This document shows, one piece after another, positions 43,174 through 52,568 of a stretch of DNA of 64,000 nt. The stretch comes from SpSt-333 sp964371615 (lineage in GTDB: Bacteria > Bacteroidota > Ignavibacteria > UBA10030 > UBA8401): positions 62,001 to 126,000 of the forward strand of contig CAYJMS010000004.1 in assembly GCA_964371615.1 (NCBI GenBank). Reading direction: 5' to 3'. A program made the position numbers and the translations under genes. The stretch's first letter is position 1, and each line of letters begins with the position of its first letter. The notes beneath the pieces were generated by a model, which saw only the letters and a program-made list of their open reading frames with translations, searched no databases and had not been told where the DNA came from.

Positions 43174-43887
43174 TCATACATCCTCTCCCAGTTTTGCCAA
43201 TCCCGCCGAAGCGGCAATAATCTTTTGCGCGCCGTTCTCTTTCAATACTCTCCCTAATTCCTGAATGGTCGAACCGGTGGTGATGATATCATCGACGATC
43301 AACACCGACGCATTCATCATGCGACCGGAATATTTCCGGACAACGATGAATGCATCGGCTATATTCTCCTTACGCTCATCGGCGTTGAGATGTGTTTGTG
43401 TAACGGTATATTTTACCCTCTTCACCGCTTTGGGAAGCACGGGAAGTCCAAGAATATGGGCAACTCCATGTGCGATGAAATCACTTTGGTTGTATCCTCT
43501 CTCCCGCTCCTTTCGCTTGTTGAGCGGAACCGGTATTATCAGATCGGCGGTACATCCCTTCTCACGCAACGATTTTCCGATTTGTATACCAAGTTCCCTC
43601 CCAAAGTGTGTGATCTCTTCATATTTCAATGCGTGAGCAAGGTGTTGCAGGACTTTTCCCTTTTCAAAATAGTATAACGGTACAAATTCATCCACAATTC
43701 CTTCCGCATTGAAACGATCGGTCATAACGGTATAGGTATATTCATCTTCGCGAACCGGCGTCAGCGACGCCCAGCATCGGCGACAGATTCTTTCTTCTAT
43801 GTCCAAAAGGGGAGCGCTGCAATGAAAGCATTGCGTGAGAAAGAGAAAGTCCTTGAACGCCTGTATGGTAGAGGTAATGATGTTCAT
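43174..43887 (-). CDS. comF: ComF-family phosphoribosyltransferase-like protein
   Basis: 237 residues. Four cysteines in CFHCSAPLLDIEERICRRCW form a zinc ribbon (about 19-39). The type I PRTase fold follows, with LIIPVPLNKRKERERGYNQS and the PRPP loop VLIVDDIITTGST. The family is needed for DNA uptake in competent bacteria and possibly for recombination. The length is normal. Confidence 0.92.
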   Translation of the reverse strand: MNIITSTIQAFKDFLFLTQCFHCSAPLLDIEERICRRCWASLTPVREDEYTYTVMTDRFNAEGIVDEFVPLYYFEKGKVLQHLAHALKYEEITHFGRELGIQIGKSLREKGCTADLIIPVPLNKRKERERGYNQSDFIAHGVAHILGLPVLPKAVKRVKYTVTQTHLNADERKENIADAFIVVRKYSGRMMNASVLIVDDIITTGSTIQELGRVLKENGAQKIIAASAGLAKLGEDV

Positions 43888-43934
43888 GGCGATGCATCCA
43901 TAATATTTTCGATCGTGAATTGTATTAAATTATT

Positions 43935-43994
43935 GTCATTGCGAGTGAGTGTTTTTTACGAGCGAAGCCTGCCTGCCGGCAGGCAGGCAATCTC
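43935..43994 (+). repeat. ATTGCGAG/GCAATCTC repeat interrupted by a palindrome
   Basis: GTCATTGCGAG ... GAGCGAAG | insert | GCAATCTC. The insert contains a perfect 22-nt palindrome at 43967-43988 made of GCCTGCC units. Uninterrupted relatives read GCGAAGCAATCTC (61977-62010). Confidence 0.75.
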
Positions 43995-44022
43995 ACTTTT
44001 GAACAGAAATATCGTACTTGCT

Positions 44023-44062
44023 GAGATCGCCACGGCTCGCCTTTGGCGAGCCTCGCGATGAC
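44023..44062 (-). repeat. ATTGCGAG-family repeat, diverged inverse copy
   Basis: GAGATCGCCACGGCTCGCC-TTT-GGCGAGCC...GCGATGAC, with an internal hairpin. Confidence 0.55.
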
Positions 44063-44113
44063 ATTCACGGGCGTTATGGTGAACCAATCTCAAAGACCTC
44101 ACCCATTGAAATA

Positions 44114-44145
44114 GATTGCTTCGCCCCTTCGGGGCTCGCAATGAC
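44114..44145 (-). repeat. ATTGCGAG-family repeat, inverse copy
   Basis: GATTGCTTCGCCCC-TTC-GGGGCTCGCAATGAC; same ends as 51013-51050 and 61977-62010. Confidence 0.75.
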
Positions 44146-44232
44146 AATTCTTTTGTATAAATGAAGTTTAGTAAAGTACAACGGCGTGGTATTACTCTTG
44201 GGCGGGAAATATTTTTTGGGCAATATCGGCGT

Positions 44233-46245
44233 TCAGACCATCTTCGACAGGCGGTCGATTTCGTCCCGTAATTGAGCGGCACGTTCGAATTCCAGATCGG
44301 CTGCGGCCTTTTCCATTTCGATGTTCAGTTCGTCGAGAAGATCCTTCTTTTGTTCTTTGGAGAGATACTTGATGACATTCTCGGCAACCATCGGCAGGTG
44401 TTTCTGTTCCTTCCGTTCCTCGTACCGGTGAGCGACATCGGCCACTGCGGTGGAGGCGATAATCTCGTCATGGGTCTTGAAAATTGTTTTCGGGGTGATA
44501 TTGTGTTCCGTATTGTACGCGATCTGTTTGGTTCTCCGGCGTTCGGTCTCTTCGATCGTTTTCCGCATCGAATCGGTGACCCTATCCGCGTACATGATCA
44601 CCTTGCCGTTTGCGTTCCGCGCGGTGCGTCCTGATGTCTGGATCAGCGACCGTTCCGACCGGAGAAATCCCTCTTTATCCGCATCGAGGATCGCTACCAT
44701 CGATACTTCGGGCAGGTCCAGTCCCTCGCGCAGCAGATTCACACCCACAACAACATGGCTGTGGCCAAGCCGCAGCCGCCGCAGGATTTCGACCCTGTTC
44801 AAGGCATCGACTTCGGAATGGATATACTCCACCTGTATGCCGATATCGAGAAGATATTCGGTTAAATCCTCCGCCATCCGTTTGGTCAGCGTCGTCACCA
44901 ATATCCGTTCGTTGACAGCAGTCCGTGCCCTGATCTCCGCAATCAGATCGTCGATCTGATTTTTGACCGGGCGGACTTCGATGACCGGATCGAGCAAACC
45001 GGTCGGCCGGATCACCTGTTCCACGAACACGCCCTGGCATTTTTCCATTTCATAGTTACCCGGCGTGGCGCTGACAAAGATCACCTGATTCACCATTTGT
45101 TCCCATTCATCGAACTTCAGCGGCCGGTTATCGAGCGCCGACGGAAGACGAAATCCGTGTTCAACCAGGGTTTGTTTTCTGCTCCGGTCGCCGAAATACA
45201 TTGCGCCGATCTGCGGTACGGTAACGTGGGATTCATCGATCACCAGGAGGAAATCCTTTGAGAAATAGTCGAACAGGCAGAACGGACGGGATCCGGGAGG
45301 GCGGCTTGCGATATGGCGGGAATAGTTTTCGATTCCCGAACAGTATCCGACTTCACGCATCATTTCAATATCGAACCGTGTTCGCTGTTCCAGCCGCTGC
45401 GCTTCGACAAATTTTTGGAGGTTGCGCAACTCTTCCAGCCGTTCCTTCAATTCTATTTCGATCGACTTAATTCCTTTTTCCAGCGACTCCCGGGTGGTGA
45501 CAAATTGCTTTGCGGGATAGATGACATCGTAATCGGTTTCTCCCTGCACTGATCCGTCGATTGGATTGATGTACGAAATTTTTTCAATCTCATCGCCGAA
45601 AAACTCGATGCGGATCGCCTCGTCATTTTCATACGCCGGAATCACCTCCACCACGTCGCCGCGGACCCGGACCGTGCCGCGTTGGAATTCGTAGTCATTT
45701 CGTGCATAAAAGATATCGAGCAGCTTGCGGAGAAGTGTGTTCCGTTCGATCTTGTCCCCTTTTTTGATCACCACCATCTGCTCGATCCACTCATCCGGCG
45801 CGCCGATGCCGTAGATGGAACTGACGGACGCAACGACAATCACATTCCGTTTGCCGCTCAACAATGCGCTGGTGGCACGAAGGCGGAGGCGGTCGATCTC
45901 TTCGTTGACGGAGGAGTCCTTTTGGATATACGTATCCGTTGTCGGCACATACGCCTCCGGCTGGTAATAATCGTAATAACTGATGAAAAACTCGACGTGA
46001 TCTTTCGGGAAGAAACTCTTGAACTCCGCATACAACTGCGCTGCAAGGGTTTTATTGTGGGACATGATCAGCACCGGCCGGTCGAACTGTGCGATGACAT
46101 TCGAAATGGAAAAAGTCTTTCCGCTTCCGGTGACACCGAGCAACGTTTGATATCGGTCTCCCCGGTTGATCCCTTCCACCATTTGTCGGATCGCTTCGGG
46201 CTGATCGCCCTGAGGACGGTATTCTGAAACTAACGTAAATGCCAT
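44233..46245 (-). CDS. uvrB: Excinuclease ABC subunit B
   Basis: A 670-residue damage-verification helicase of nucleotide excision repair. Walker A LLGVTGSGKTF, the beta-hairpin region YYDYYQPEAYVP, DExH-like VIDESHVT, motifs GRTARN and ATP-dependent helicase core are all present, with the C-terminal UVR domain (LEFERAAQLRDEI) that binds UvrC. Full length. The preceding SDR gene stops two bases before its start. Confidence 0.98.
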   Translation of the reverse strand: MAFTLVSEYRPQGDQPEAIRQMVEGINRGDRYQTLLGVTGSGKTFSISNVIAQFDRPVLIMSHNKTLAAQLYAEFKSFFPKDHVEFFISYYDYYQPEAYVPTTDTYIQKDSSVNEEIDRLRLRATSALLSGKRNVIVVASVSSIYGIGAPDEWIEQMVVIKKGDKIERNTLLRKLLDIFYARNDYEFQRGTVRVRGDVVEVIPAYENDEAIRIEFFGDEIEKISYINPIDGSVQGETDYDVIYPAKQFVTTRESLEKGIKSIEIELKERLEELRNLQKFVEAQRLEQRTRFDIEMMREVGYCSGIENYSRHIASRPPGSRPFCLFDYFSKDFLLVIDESHVTVPQIGAMYFGDRSRKQTLVEHGFRLPSALDNRPLKFDEWEQMVNQVIFVSATPGNYEMEKCQGVFVEQVIRPTGLLDPVIEVRPVKNQIDDLIAEIRARTAVNERILVTTLTKRMAEDLTEYLLDIGIQVEYIHSEVDALNRVEILRRLRLGHSHVVVGVNLLREGLDLPEVSMVAILDADKEGFLRSERSLIQTSGRTARNANGKVIMYADRVTDSMRKTIEETERRRTKQIAYNTEHNITPKTIFKTHDEIIASTAVADVAHRYEERKEQKHLPMVAENVIKYLSKEQKKDLLDELNIEMEKAAADLEFERAAQLRDEIDRLSKMV

Positions 46246-46246
46246 T

Positions 46247-47029
46247 TTATTTGTGATGTAAATATTTTACGATCGGCAACACCCAGGATCTGGGAACTCT
46301 CGGCGCCGAGATTGCGCCGAGTTTATTCAGCACTCCGGGAACAATAATTCTTTTCCCATTCATAAATTCATCATAGGCGATCTGAGCTACTTTTTCCGCC
46401 GGAATCATCAGCCGGGTTCTGTTGCCGAGAATCGATCCGGTGCTTCGCGCTCTTTCCTGAAATCCCGTATCGACCGGCCCCGGACAGAGAACGGAGACTT
46501 TTACATTCGTTCCGGCCAATTCCGATGCAATTCCCTCGGTCAACGACAAAACGTACGCTTTACTGGCATGGTATGCCGCCATGGTCGGACCGGGCTGGAA
46601 AGCCGAGGTCGATGCCACATTCAGAATGCCGCCCCTGTTCCGAGCGACAATCCCTTTCAGGAACAATCCGGTCAGTTGCGTTACCGCAGCAACATTGACC
46701 TGCACTAATTCCATCGTTTCCGGAAGATCGTTCTCGTGAAAGAGCCCATGGATGCCGAATCCGGCATTGTTGACAAGAACATCGACGGTGATGCCATTCC
46801 GGTCCAGGTGATGAAACAGTTCGCCGGGCGCGTCGGGCCGTGCAAGATTGAACGGAGCGATATGAACGGTAATTCGATGTCGAGTTTGAAAATCGGCGGC
46901 AATTTCCTTCAGCGTATCGACCGATCGCGCCACGAGAACGAGATCAAAACCGTGACGGGCAAATTGTTGCGCCAGTTCGAATCCTATCCCTCCGGAAGCG
47001 CCGGTGATTAACGCGGTTTGTTTTTCCAT
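46247..47029 (-). CDS. Short-chain dehydrogenase/reductase
   Basis: 260 residues with a Rossmann TGASGGIG (residues 9-16), NNAG (about 88-91), catalytic Ser in STSAF and YHASK (Tyr/Lys), typical classical SDR with DltE/YqjQ-like C-terminus. NADP preference is suggested by an Arg after beta2 (VARS). The substrate is unknown. Tightly linked to uvrB (1-bp gap). Confidence 0.92.
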   Translation of the reverse strand: MEKQTALITGASGGIGFELAQQFARHGFDLVLVARSVDTLKEIAADFQTRHRITVHIAPFNLARPDAPGELFHHLDRNGITVDVLVNNAGFGIHGLFHENDLPETMELVQVNVAAVTQLTGLFLKGIVARNRGGILNVASTSAFQPGPTMAAYHASKAYVLSLTEGIASELAGTNVKVSVLCPGPVDTGFQERARSTGSILGNRTRLMIPAEKVAQIAYDEFMNGKRIIVPGVLNKLGAISAPRVPRSWVLPIVKYLHHK

Positions 47030-47045
47030 GACCTCACCACCTCTG

Positions 47046-47678
47046 TTATTCGGGGAAATAGATCCCCTTTTTTATCGCCCCCTGCATCCCTGCTTTGAAT
47101 GTCCGGTCGTCGACTTTTGCCAATGAACGGATCTCCGAGGGTGTCATCAATTTCGTGACCGGAATATAACTTAACTTCAGGCCGATCTCCTCCATCGGTT
47201 CATCCTGAAACTCCCATCGGAGCGAATCATACTTTGAAAGATCCAGCGGAACGGTAAACTGGCGAAGGGAATACTCTTTATTCATATTATAGAACGAAGG
47301 GAAATACGACATCACCAGTTCGCGGATATCGCGATGGATCGGTTCACGGTACCGCAAGCCGACAAAATTGGATTTTGCAACCGCACCGAATTTTCCATTT
47401 CTCTTAAAAATAGCGATGACGTGATCGTCATCCCGCACCGCCTGCATATCCACAATCAACGGCGGATATCCGATCCGCCGCAGCATTGCCGCAGCGAAGA
47501 CGGCCCCGTCAAAACAATGCGCTTTTCTGTCCCGCAGCACGGAACGAGGCGAGCGGTAAAATTTATCCGCACTGTACGGAATAGTGTCAAGATAGTGTTG
47601 AATGCGGGCCGGCGTCGTGAAAGAACGAATAATGGAAAGTTCCTTCTTCGTCCATTCCTGTACTGCAGGCCGGCTCAT
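47046..47678 (-). CDS. Transglutaminase-like (cysteine-histidine) domain protein
   Basis: About 210 residues from ATG 47678. Catalytic-type Cys in KAHCFDGAVFAAAML and His in DDDHVIAIF fit a transglutaminase/peptidase fold, as in LPxN-type hypothetical proteins. Its ATG overlaps the stop of the upstream gene (ATGA, 47678-47675), so translation is coupled to the propeller protein. An upstream extension to 47768 would overlap that gene and is rejected. The substrate is unknown. Confidence 0.72.
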   Translation of the reverse strand: MSRPAVQEWTKKELSIIRSFTTPARIQHYLDTIPYSADKFYRSPRSVLRDRKAHCFDGAVFAAAMLRRIGYPPLIVDMQAVRDDDHVIAIFKRNGKFGAVAKSNFVGLRYREPIHRDIRELVMSYFPSFYNMNKEYSLRQFTVPLDLSKYDSLRWEFQDEPMEEIGLKLSYIPVTKLMTPSEIRSLAKVDDRTFKAGMQGAIKKGIYFPE

Positions 47679-49765
47679 TTTACAATCACCAGTTTTTTTG
47701 TTGCCGAATAATTTCCGGCGGTTAAACGATAGAAATATAATCCGCTTGACATACTTTGTGCATCCCATGTCGCACTATAACGGCCTGAGTTGAGCGTTGC
47801 ACGAATTAGTTCTTCAACTAATCTACCGTCTACAGAATATATGCCCAATGTTACGGGGGTTAATTCTTTTATATCGAATTCAATCTTTGTTTTGGGGTTA
47901 AAGGGATTGGGATAATTCTGAAACAGTGTGAATTTATTTGGTGAATATGTCGATCTTTGAATTACAGTGGAGAGCATTTCATTCAATGGTCTTCTCCATA
48001 AACCGCCTCGTTCAGTGCCTACATAAAGATTGTTGTTTTGTATTGCCAGAGAAATTGTATTTAAGTTCAACAATCCAGAATTTACCTCGTGCCAACTCAA
48101 CCCCTGGTTTTCGCTACAATAGACACCACCAATAGCGGTTGCTGCAAACAAATTTGTATTATAATCAATAAACGAGAAAACCGGATTAAATGATGGTAGA
48201 CCAGAATTGGATGGTAGCCAAGTTGTGCCAAAATCAGTTGAAATAAAAACACCGTCATCTGTCGCTACATAGAAATCTTTTTCCAACACTGCAAAAGAAC
48301 AAACATCTATATCGCTGAGGCCAACATTTATAGCGGTCCAATTTTTCCCTTCATCGGTGGAACGAAAAACACCACCCTCATACGATGAACTGCCAGCGAT
48401 GAGGATCGTGTCCATGATTGCAAGATGATCGATGTATTTATTGGTCAAACCGGAATCTATATTTGACCAATTTTTACCGCTATCAATAGAATGGTATATG
48501 CCGCTCCCCCAATTTGCTGCGAAAATATGATTATTATTTGTTATCAGCGAACTTATACTTGTACGATTGGCATCTAAAAACAATTTACTCCAATTCCGGC
48601 CATCATTATCAGACAACAGCAGGTACGATGAAGTACCTGCAATCAAATGTGACCCTTCTATCACAAGAGATGAGATGGGTCTGTTCGTCAAGCAGAGTGC
48701 ATACCACTCCTCCCCCATATTTGTGGAATAAAAGACTCCACCTAGACCTATGCCATCCGTACAAGCATACACCTTTTCGCCTACGGCAACCATATTTATA
48801 ATTGCTACTCTATCAAATCCAACAGACATCCAATTATTACCGTTATTTCCAGAATAATATGCTCCGTGTGTAGTACCGATTAGCAGGTCGGGGCCACACC
48901 CGATGACTGCATACACATTGACGTTTATTGAACCTAAATGAGACCAGGTCTCCCCCATAGTATTTGAAACATAAACTCCGCTATCATCGGTACCTGCAAT
49001 AATATTTTTGCCACAAACACTAAGAGAATAAATACTGTGGTTATTTAATATTGAATCGGTCCGCGTCCAATTTAAACCATTATCTACAGTATAGAAAATA
49101 CCGCTGTCGGTTCCGGCAAAAAGTTTCATGCCGCTTCGTTCTAATCTATAAATTTTGCGATCCATCAGACCTGCATCTTCCGCAATCCACCGTATGCCAT
49201 TCTTTATTACTCGAAATATCCCTTGTGGTGTCCCTGCAAATATTATAGTGTCCAGCACCGCAAGCGAGAATATTGTTTTATTAGAGTACGTTGTATTTAT
49301 TGCCGTCCAACTTGTACCAAAATTCGTGGAATAAAAAAGATTGCTTTGTGAACCCGCTGTGCCCCCCGCAATAATCTTTTCATCTGATGCAGCAATTGCA
49401 ATGATCTTACAATTGAATAAACCAGTATTGACATTTTCCCAAGATTCACCATCATCAGAAGTACGGAATATGCCATCATCACCGGCTCCGACAAAAAGGT
49501 GAGAATTATAACTTATCATTGCATTCGTTTGAACATCTAATTGTCCAATCGATAGCCAATCAACACCTTTATTTGAAGAACGATATACATCACCTCTGTA
49601 TGTAACGGCATATAATTTTGAAATACTTCCTATCGTGGAATCAAGTGCAAATGCCGTTACATCTCCCCCATACGGACCATTCGTTTGAATCCATTGAGCT
49701 AATACGTATTCGGCTGAATTCAACACAAATACTATTACCAATATAATCGACCGGAATGATTTCAT
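47675..49765 (-). CDS. Secreted Asp-box propeller protein with type IX sorting domain
   Basis: 696 residues. Signal peptide (SIILVIVFVLNSAEYVLAQ), then about fifteen Asp-box units ('VYRSSNKGVDW', 'IFRTSDDGESW', 'VFRSTDEGKNW') forming one or two sortilin-like propellers. A C-terminal type IX sorting domain with FQNYPNPFNPKTKIEFD and ending LVIVK follows. Paralogous to the truncated gene at 1-1284: same signal-end wording 'AQWIQ...GPxGG' and the same repeat unit. Extracellular. Confidence 0.93.
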   Translation of the reverse strand: MKSFRSIILVIVFVLNSAEYVLAQWIQTNGPYGGDVTAFALDSTIGSISKLYAVTYRGDVYRSSNKGVDWLSIGQLDVQTNAMISYNSHLFVGAGDDGIFRTSDDGESWENVNTGLFNCKIIAIAASDEKIIAGGTAGSQSNLFYSTNFGTSWTAINTTYSNKTIFSLAVLDTIIFAGTPQGIFRVIKNGIRWIAEDAGLMDRKIYRLERSGMKLFAGTDSGIFYTVDNGLNWTRTDSILNNHSIYSLSVCGKNIIAGTDDSGVYVSNTMGETWSHLGSINVNVYAVIGCGPDLLIGTTHGAYYSGNNGNNWMSVGFDRVAIINMVAVGEKVYACTDGIGLGGVFYSTNMGEEWYALCLTNRPISSLVIEGSHLIAGTSSYLLLSDNDGRNWSKLFLDANRTSISSLITNNNHIFAANWGSGIYHSIDSGKNWSNIDSGLTNKYIDHLAIMDTILIAGSSSYEGGVFRSTDEGKNWTAINVGLSDIDVCSFAVLEKDFYVATDDGVFISTDFGTTWLPSNSGLPSFNPVFSFIDYNTNLFAATAIGGVYCSENQGLSWHEVNSGLLNLNTISLAIQNNNLYVGTERGGLWRRPLNEMLSTVIQRSTYSPNKFTLFQNYPNPFNPKTKIEFDIKELTPVTLGIYSVDGRLVEELIRATLNSGRYSATWDAQSMSSGLYFYRLTAGNYSATKKLVIVK

Positions 49766-49803
49766 CCTTCTGTTTATGGATTATTGTTTCAAAAAGTGTT
49801 TTA

Positions 49804-50931
49804 TCATTTCACTATTACTAATTTTTTTGCTTGCGAAAAGCTACCGGCGGTGAGCCGGTAGAAATATAATCCGCTCGGGGCATGATGGGCATCCCATGCC
49901 GCGGAATAACGTCCGGCTTCGAGCGGAGAATTAATCAGCGTTGTCACCAGCTTTCCGTCAACGGAATAGATTTCCAGCTTTGTGTGGACCGACTGCGGGA
50001 GATCGAATTTAATGGTCGTGACGGGATTGAACGGATTCGGAAAATTTTGCTGTAAATGAAATGCCGAGGGAGACTGCAGCGGATCCTTACGGACAATCGT
50101 TTGATTGAGCAGTCCGGCATTGACGTATGCCGTATACCAGAGATTGGCCAGCACTATTGTCGCCTGTTGAACCAGCGATCGTGTATAGATCTGGGAATGC
50201 TGCCACATCTTTGCGTAATAGTCAGCGGGCAGCGAACCGGTACCGTTGTAACCGGACGGCGGCGCGGCAAACCGGTCTGCCGCCAGAACCGAATCCACAT
50301 ACGAATTGGAATAGAGCAAATATTCAAAAATATATGACGAAATATCTTTTATGTAATAGGCCGTGTCCTTGGCTACCGAAATTGTCGAAAGATAACTGTT
50401 CATCATCGTCGATTCATAGCGCGAATGGATCCCGTAATTCCCCGTAAATTTTCCGTTATAATTGATCGTCACATGGAGCGGCTGATGCGCATCGGCGACG
50501 TAGTGTCCCAGGTCCGCAGCGGTTTGGAATGCAGCAGTCCAGTCGTTTCGTTTCATTTGAGCAGTCAGCGAATCCATGACCCATTGCGTCGCCCAGAATA
50601 ACACTCCGTTTTCCTTCACCCGGTTCCAGCCGTATATAGCGATGAGCGAATCAAGATCTCTCGGCATTTGATGAAAGGTGGGATAATCATCGATATCAAG
50701 ATAATGTCGGTATTGTTCCGAATAAAAGGATGTGTCGCTGTTGTCCCTGCGTGAATCGGGATCGGTCGAATGCTTTTCAAGATACGCGGCGGAATCGACG
50801 AACCGCTGCATTGTCGGGGGGAGATGCGTGACGGCATTCTTGTTGATGTACCGGTGCGTATTGGATCCCCACCCGAACGCGGACGTGTGAAGAAATAAAA
50901 ACAGTATCCCGATAAAAAAAATAAATCTCAT
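49804..50931 (-). CDS. Secreted zinc-dependent phospholipase C/S1-P1 nuclease-like protein, T9SS substrate
   Basis: About 375 residues from ATG 50931 (AAAGGAAACC before it). The signal peptide ends before WGSNTHRYI, whose Trp would become the mature N-terminus that binds zinc in this superfamily. Further metal motifs are YRHYLDIDDYP, LGHYVADAHQPLH and a later His in GIHSRYES. The last 80 residues are a type IX sorting domain (QQNFPNPFNPVTTIKFD ... LVIVK). It is probably an extracellular hydrolase; phospholipid versus nucleic acid is undecided. Confidence 0.85.
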   Translation of the reverse strand: MRFIFFIGILFLFLHTSAFGWGSNTHRYINKNAVTHLPPTMQRFVDSAAYLEKHSTDPDSRRDNSDTSFYSEQYRHYLDIDDYPTFHQMPRDLDSLIAIYGWNRVKENGVLFWATQWVMDSLTAQMKRNDWTAAFQTAADLGHYVADAHQPLHVTINYNGKFTGNYGIHSRYESTMMNSYLSTISVAKDTAYYIKDISSYIFEYLLYSNSYVDSVLAADRFAAPPSGYNGTGSLPADYYAKMWQHSQIYTRSLVQQATIVLANLWYTAYVNAGLLNQTIVRKDPLQSPSAFHLQQNFPNPFNPVTTIKFDLPQSVHTKLEIYSVDGKLVTTLINSPLEAGRYSAAWDAHHAPSGLYFYRLTAGSFSQAKKLVIVK

Positions 50932-51012
50932 GGTTTCCTTTTGCTGTGTCTCTATCAATATAGCAGAATTCTGCCGGAAGTGAAAATATTGGCGGGACTT
51001 TCTTTCATTTCC

Positions 51013-51050
51013 AGATTGCTTCACCCGACTAAAGTCGGGTTCGCAATGAC
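51013..51050 (-). repeat. ATTGCGAG-family repeat, inverse copy
   Basis: GATTGCTTCACCCGACT-AAAGTCGGGT-TCGCAATGAC, same ends as 44114; central hairpin differs. Confidence 0.7.
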
Positions 51051-51078
51051 TTTAATAGAAATGTGTTTGTGTTAGATT

Positions 51079-51798
51079 TTAATTGCCGGCGATCGTTCTC
51101 TTCATCCGTTCGATCCGCCGGTTATCGCTGGCAAGAAGAGGAGGGTGCTTTAACGCTTCCATGAAAACTATTTTTGCATCATCGGACCGTTCCATATCCA
51201 GATAGAGCAGGCCGAGTTCGAAACGATGCCGGATGATCGTCGGAGCGAGTTCGATCGCTTTCTTCAATGATTGCTCCGCTTCAAGGAATCCGCCCGGGGG
51301 AAGCCCTCCCAACAAAAGATCGGCGAGCTGTTTTTCAATCCAGCCCACATTGCCGAGCGTGCGATAAAAAGTGCCGAGAATGGAGTATGCAACGTCGTTG
51401 TTCGGATCGAGACGCAGTGCGATGTCGAGTTCCTGCTTTATCTCATTGGCTGCCGCCACCTTCGCCCGTATCCCTTCATATATTGCCACATAACCAATTG
51501 CAACGGCGCGCCAGCAATGCGCGTCGGCATTGAGCGAGTCTGCCTCCACCGCCTGCGTCGCATACATCGCTGCCTTGCGGTACCGCGGTTCCCGTTCTTC
51601 CCGCTTCGTTACATCACCGAGGGAGATATAACAGCGAGCAATACGCCATAATAATTCCGAACGTTCATGGGAGCCGGGTAATGCCGCCTCGTAAATGGAG
51701 ATCGCTTCGGTATAGTCCTGACGCATGAACGCATCGTCCCCGTTTTTTATTGCGGAGGGAGATGTCAATGCCAGGAATGTTAAGAGGAGTGCCGTCAT
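51079..51798 (-). CDS. Exported TPR protein
   Basis: 239 residues; short signal-like N-terminus (MTALLLTFLALTSPSA), then TPR units (YTEAISIYEAALPGSHERSE, YATQAVEADSLNADAHCWRAV, IALRLDPNNDVAYSILGTFY). Such proteins are periplasmic scaffolds. No enzymatic motif. Ten bp downstream of the TSUP transporter gene. Confidence 0.82.
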   Translation of the reverse strand: MTALLLTFLALTSPSAIKNGDDAFMRQDYTEAISIYEAALPGSHERSELLWRIARCYISLGDVTKREEREPRYRKAAMYATQAVEADSLNADAHCWRAVAIGYVAIYEGIRAKVAAANEIKQELDIALRLDPNNDVAYSILGTFYRTLGNVGWIEKQLADLLLGGLPPGGFLEAEQSLKKAIELAPTIIRHRFELGLLYLDMERSDDAKIVFMEALKHPPLLASDNRRIERMKRTIAGN

Positions 51799-51807
51799 AG
51801 AATAACC

Positions 51808-52566
51808 TTAAACGAAAAAGCGATTATACAATAATTTAAGAATTGTCGCGCAGACCACAAGGATGTACAGCGGGCGGATGATGGCAATCCCCTTTTTCAC
51901 CGCCCACCGGGCACCGAGCTGCGCGCCGATCACCTGTCCAGCCGCCATAACCAATCCGTGGATGAACCAGATCGACCCGCCGATCGTGAAAATCAATACC
52001 GATATGATATTGCTCGAAAAATTCATCACTTTCGTATAGCCGGTCGCTTTCTGAATTTCATATCCCATCAACACCATCAATGCGATCGCCCAGAATGAAC
52101 CGACGCCGGGACCGAAAAATCCATCGTAGAATCCGAGCGCAATACCGACGACGGCGTAAAACGGTGTAAATCCCATGCGCGGGGATACGTTCGAATGACC
52201 GAGAGCCGGAGTGGCGATGGTGTAGACGGCGATGAGGAATAATAAAAGCGGGATGAGCGTATTCAAAAAATCAGGGCTGATCTGTTGTACCGCCCAGGCG
52301 CCGACGGCGGCGCCGGCAAAGGTAAACACTATTCCCGTGCGGGCGACCTTCAGATCGACGATTCCTTTCCTCCAATAATAGACGGCAGCTGTGATGCTCC
52401 CGAACGTCCCTTGAAATTTATTGGTACCGAGAGCGATCTGCGGAGGGAGACCGACGCTGAGCAACACCGGCAATGCGATGAGACCGCCGCCTCCGGCGAT
52501 GGCGTCGATGAATCCGGCAAAGATAGCGGCAACAAAAAGGATGAAAAATGTTTCGGGAGTATCCAC
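51808..52566 (-). CDS. TSUP-family (TauE/SafE) anion exporter
   Basis: 252 residues with about eight membrane helices in two similar halves: IDAIAGGGGLIALPVLL near the start and GFYDGFFGPGVGSFWAIAL in the second half are the TSUP signatures. It probably exports sulfite, sulfoacetate or another sulfur-containing anion. Three bp after the next gene, so in an operon with the symporter. Confidence 0.93.
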   Translation of the reverse strand: MDTPETFFILFVAAIFAGFIDAIAGGGGLIALPVLLSVGLPPQIALGTNKFQGTFGSITAAVYYWRKGIVDLKVARTGIVFTFAGAAVGAWAVQQISPDFLNTLIPLLLFLIAVYTIATPALGHSNVSPRMGFTPFYAVVGIALGFYDGFFGPGVGSFWAIALMVLMGYEIQKATGYTKVMNFSSNIISVLIFTIGGSIWFIHGLVMAAGQVIGAQLGARWAVKKGIAIIRPLYILVVCATILKLLYNRFFV

Positions 52567-52568
52567 CG

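Larger units (their letters stand above)
43888..44232. other. Gene-free stretch with three ATTGCGAG repeats
   Basis: Holds the dispersed-repeat copies at 43935, 44023 and 44114. No coding signal. Confidence 0.6.

Noticed and set aside
47679..47768. N-terminal extension of the transglutaminase-like protein
   Set aside because: It would overlap the sorting-domain end of the upstream gene; the ATGA overlap at 47675-47678 explains the start.
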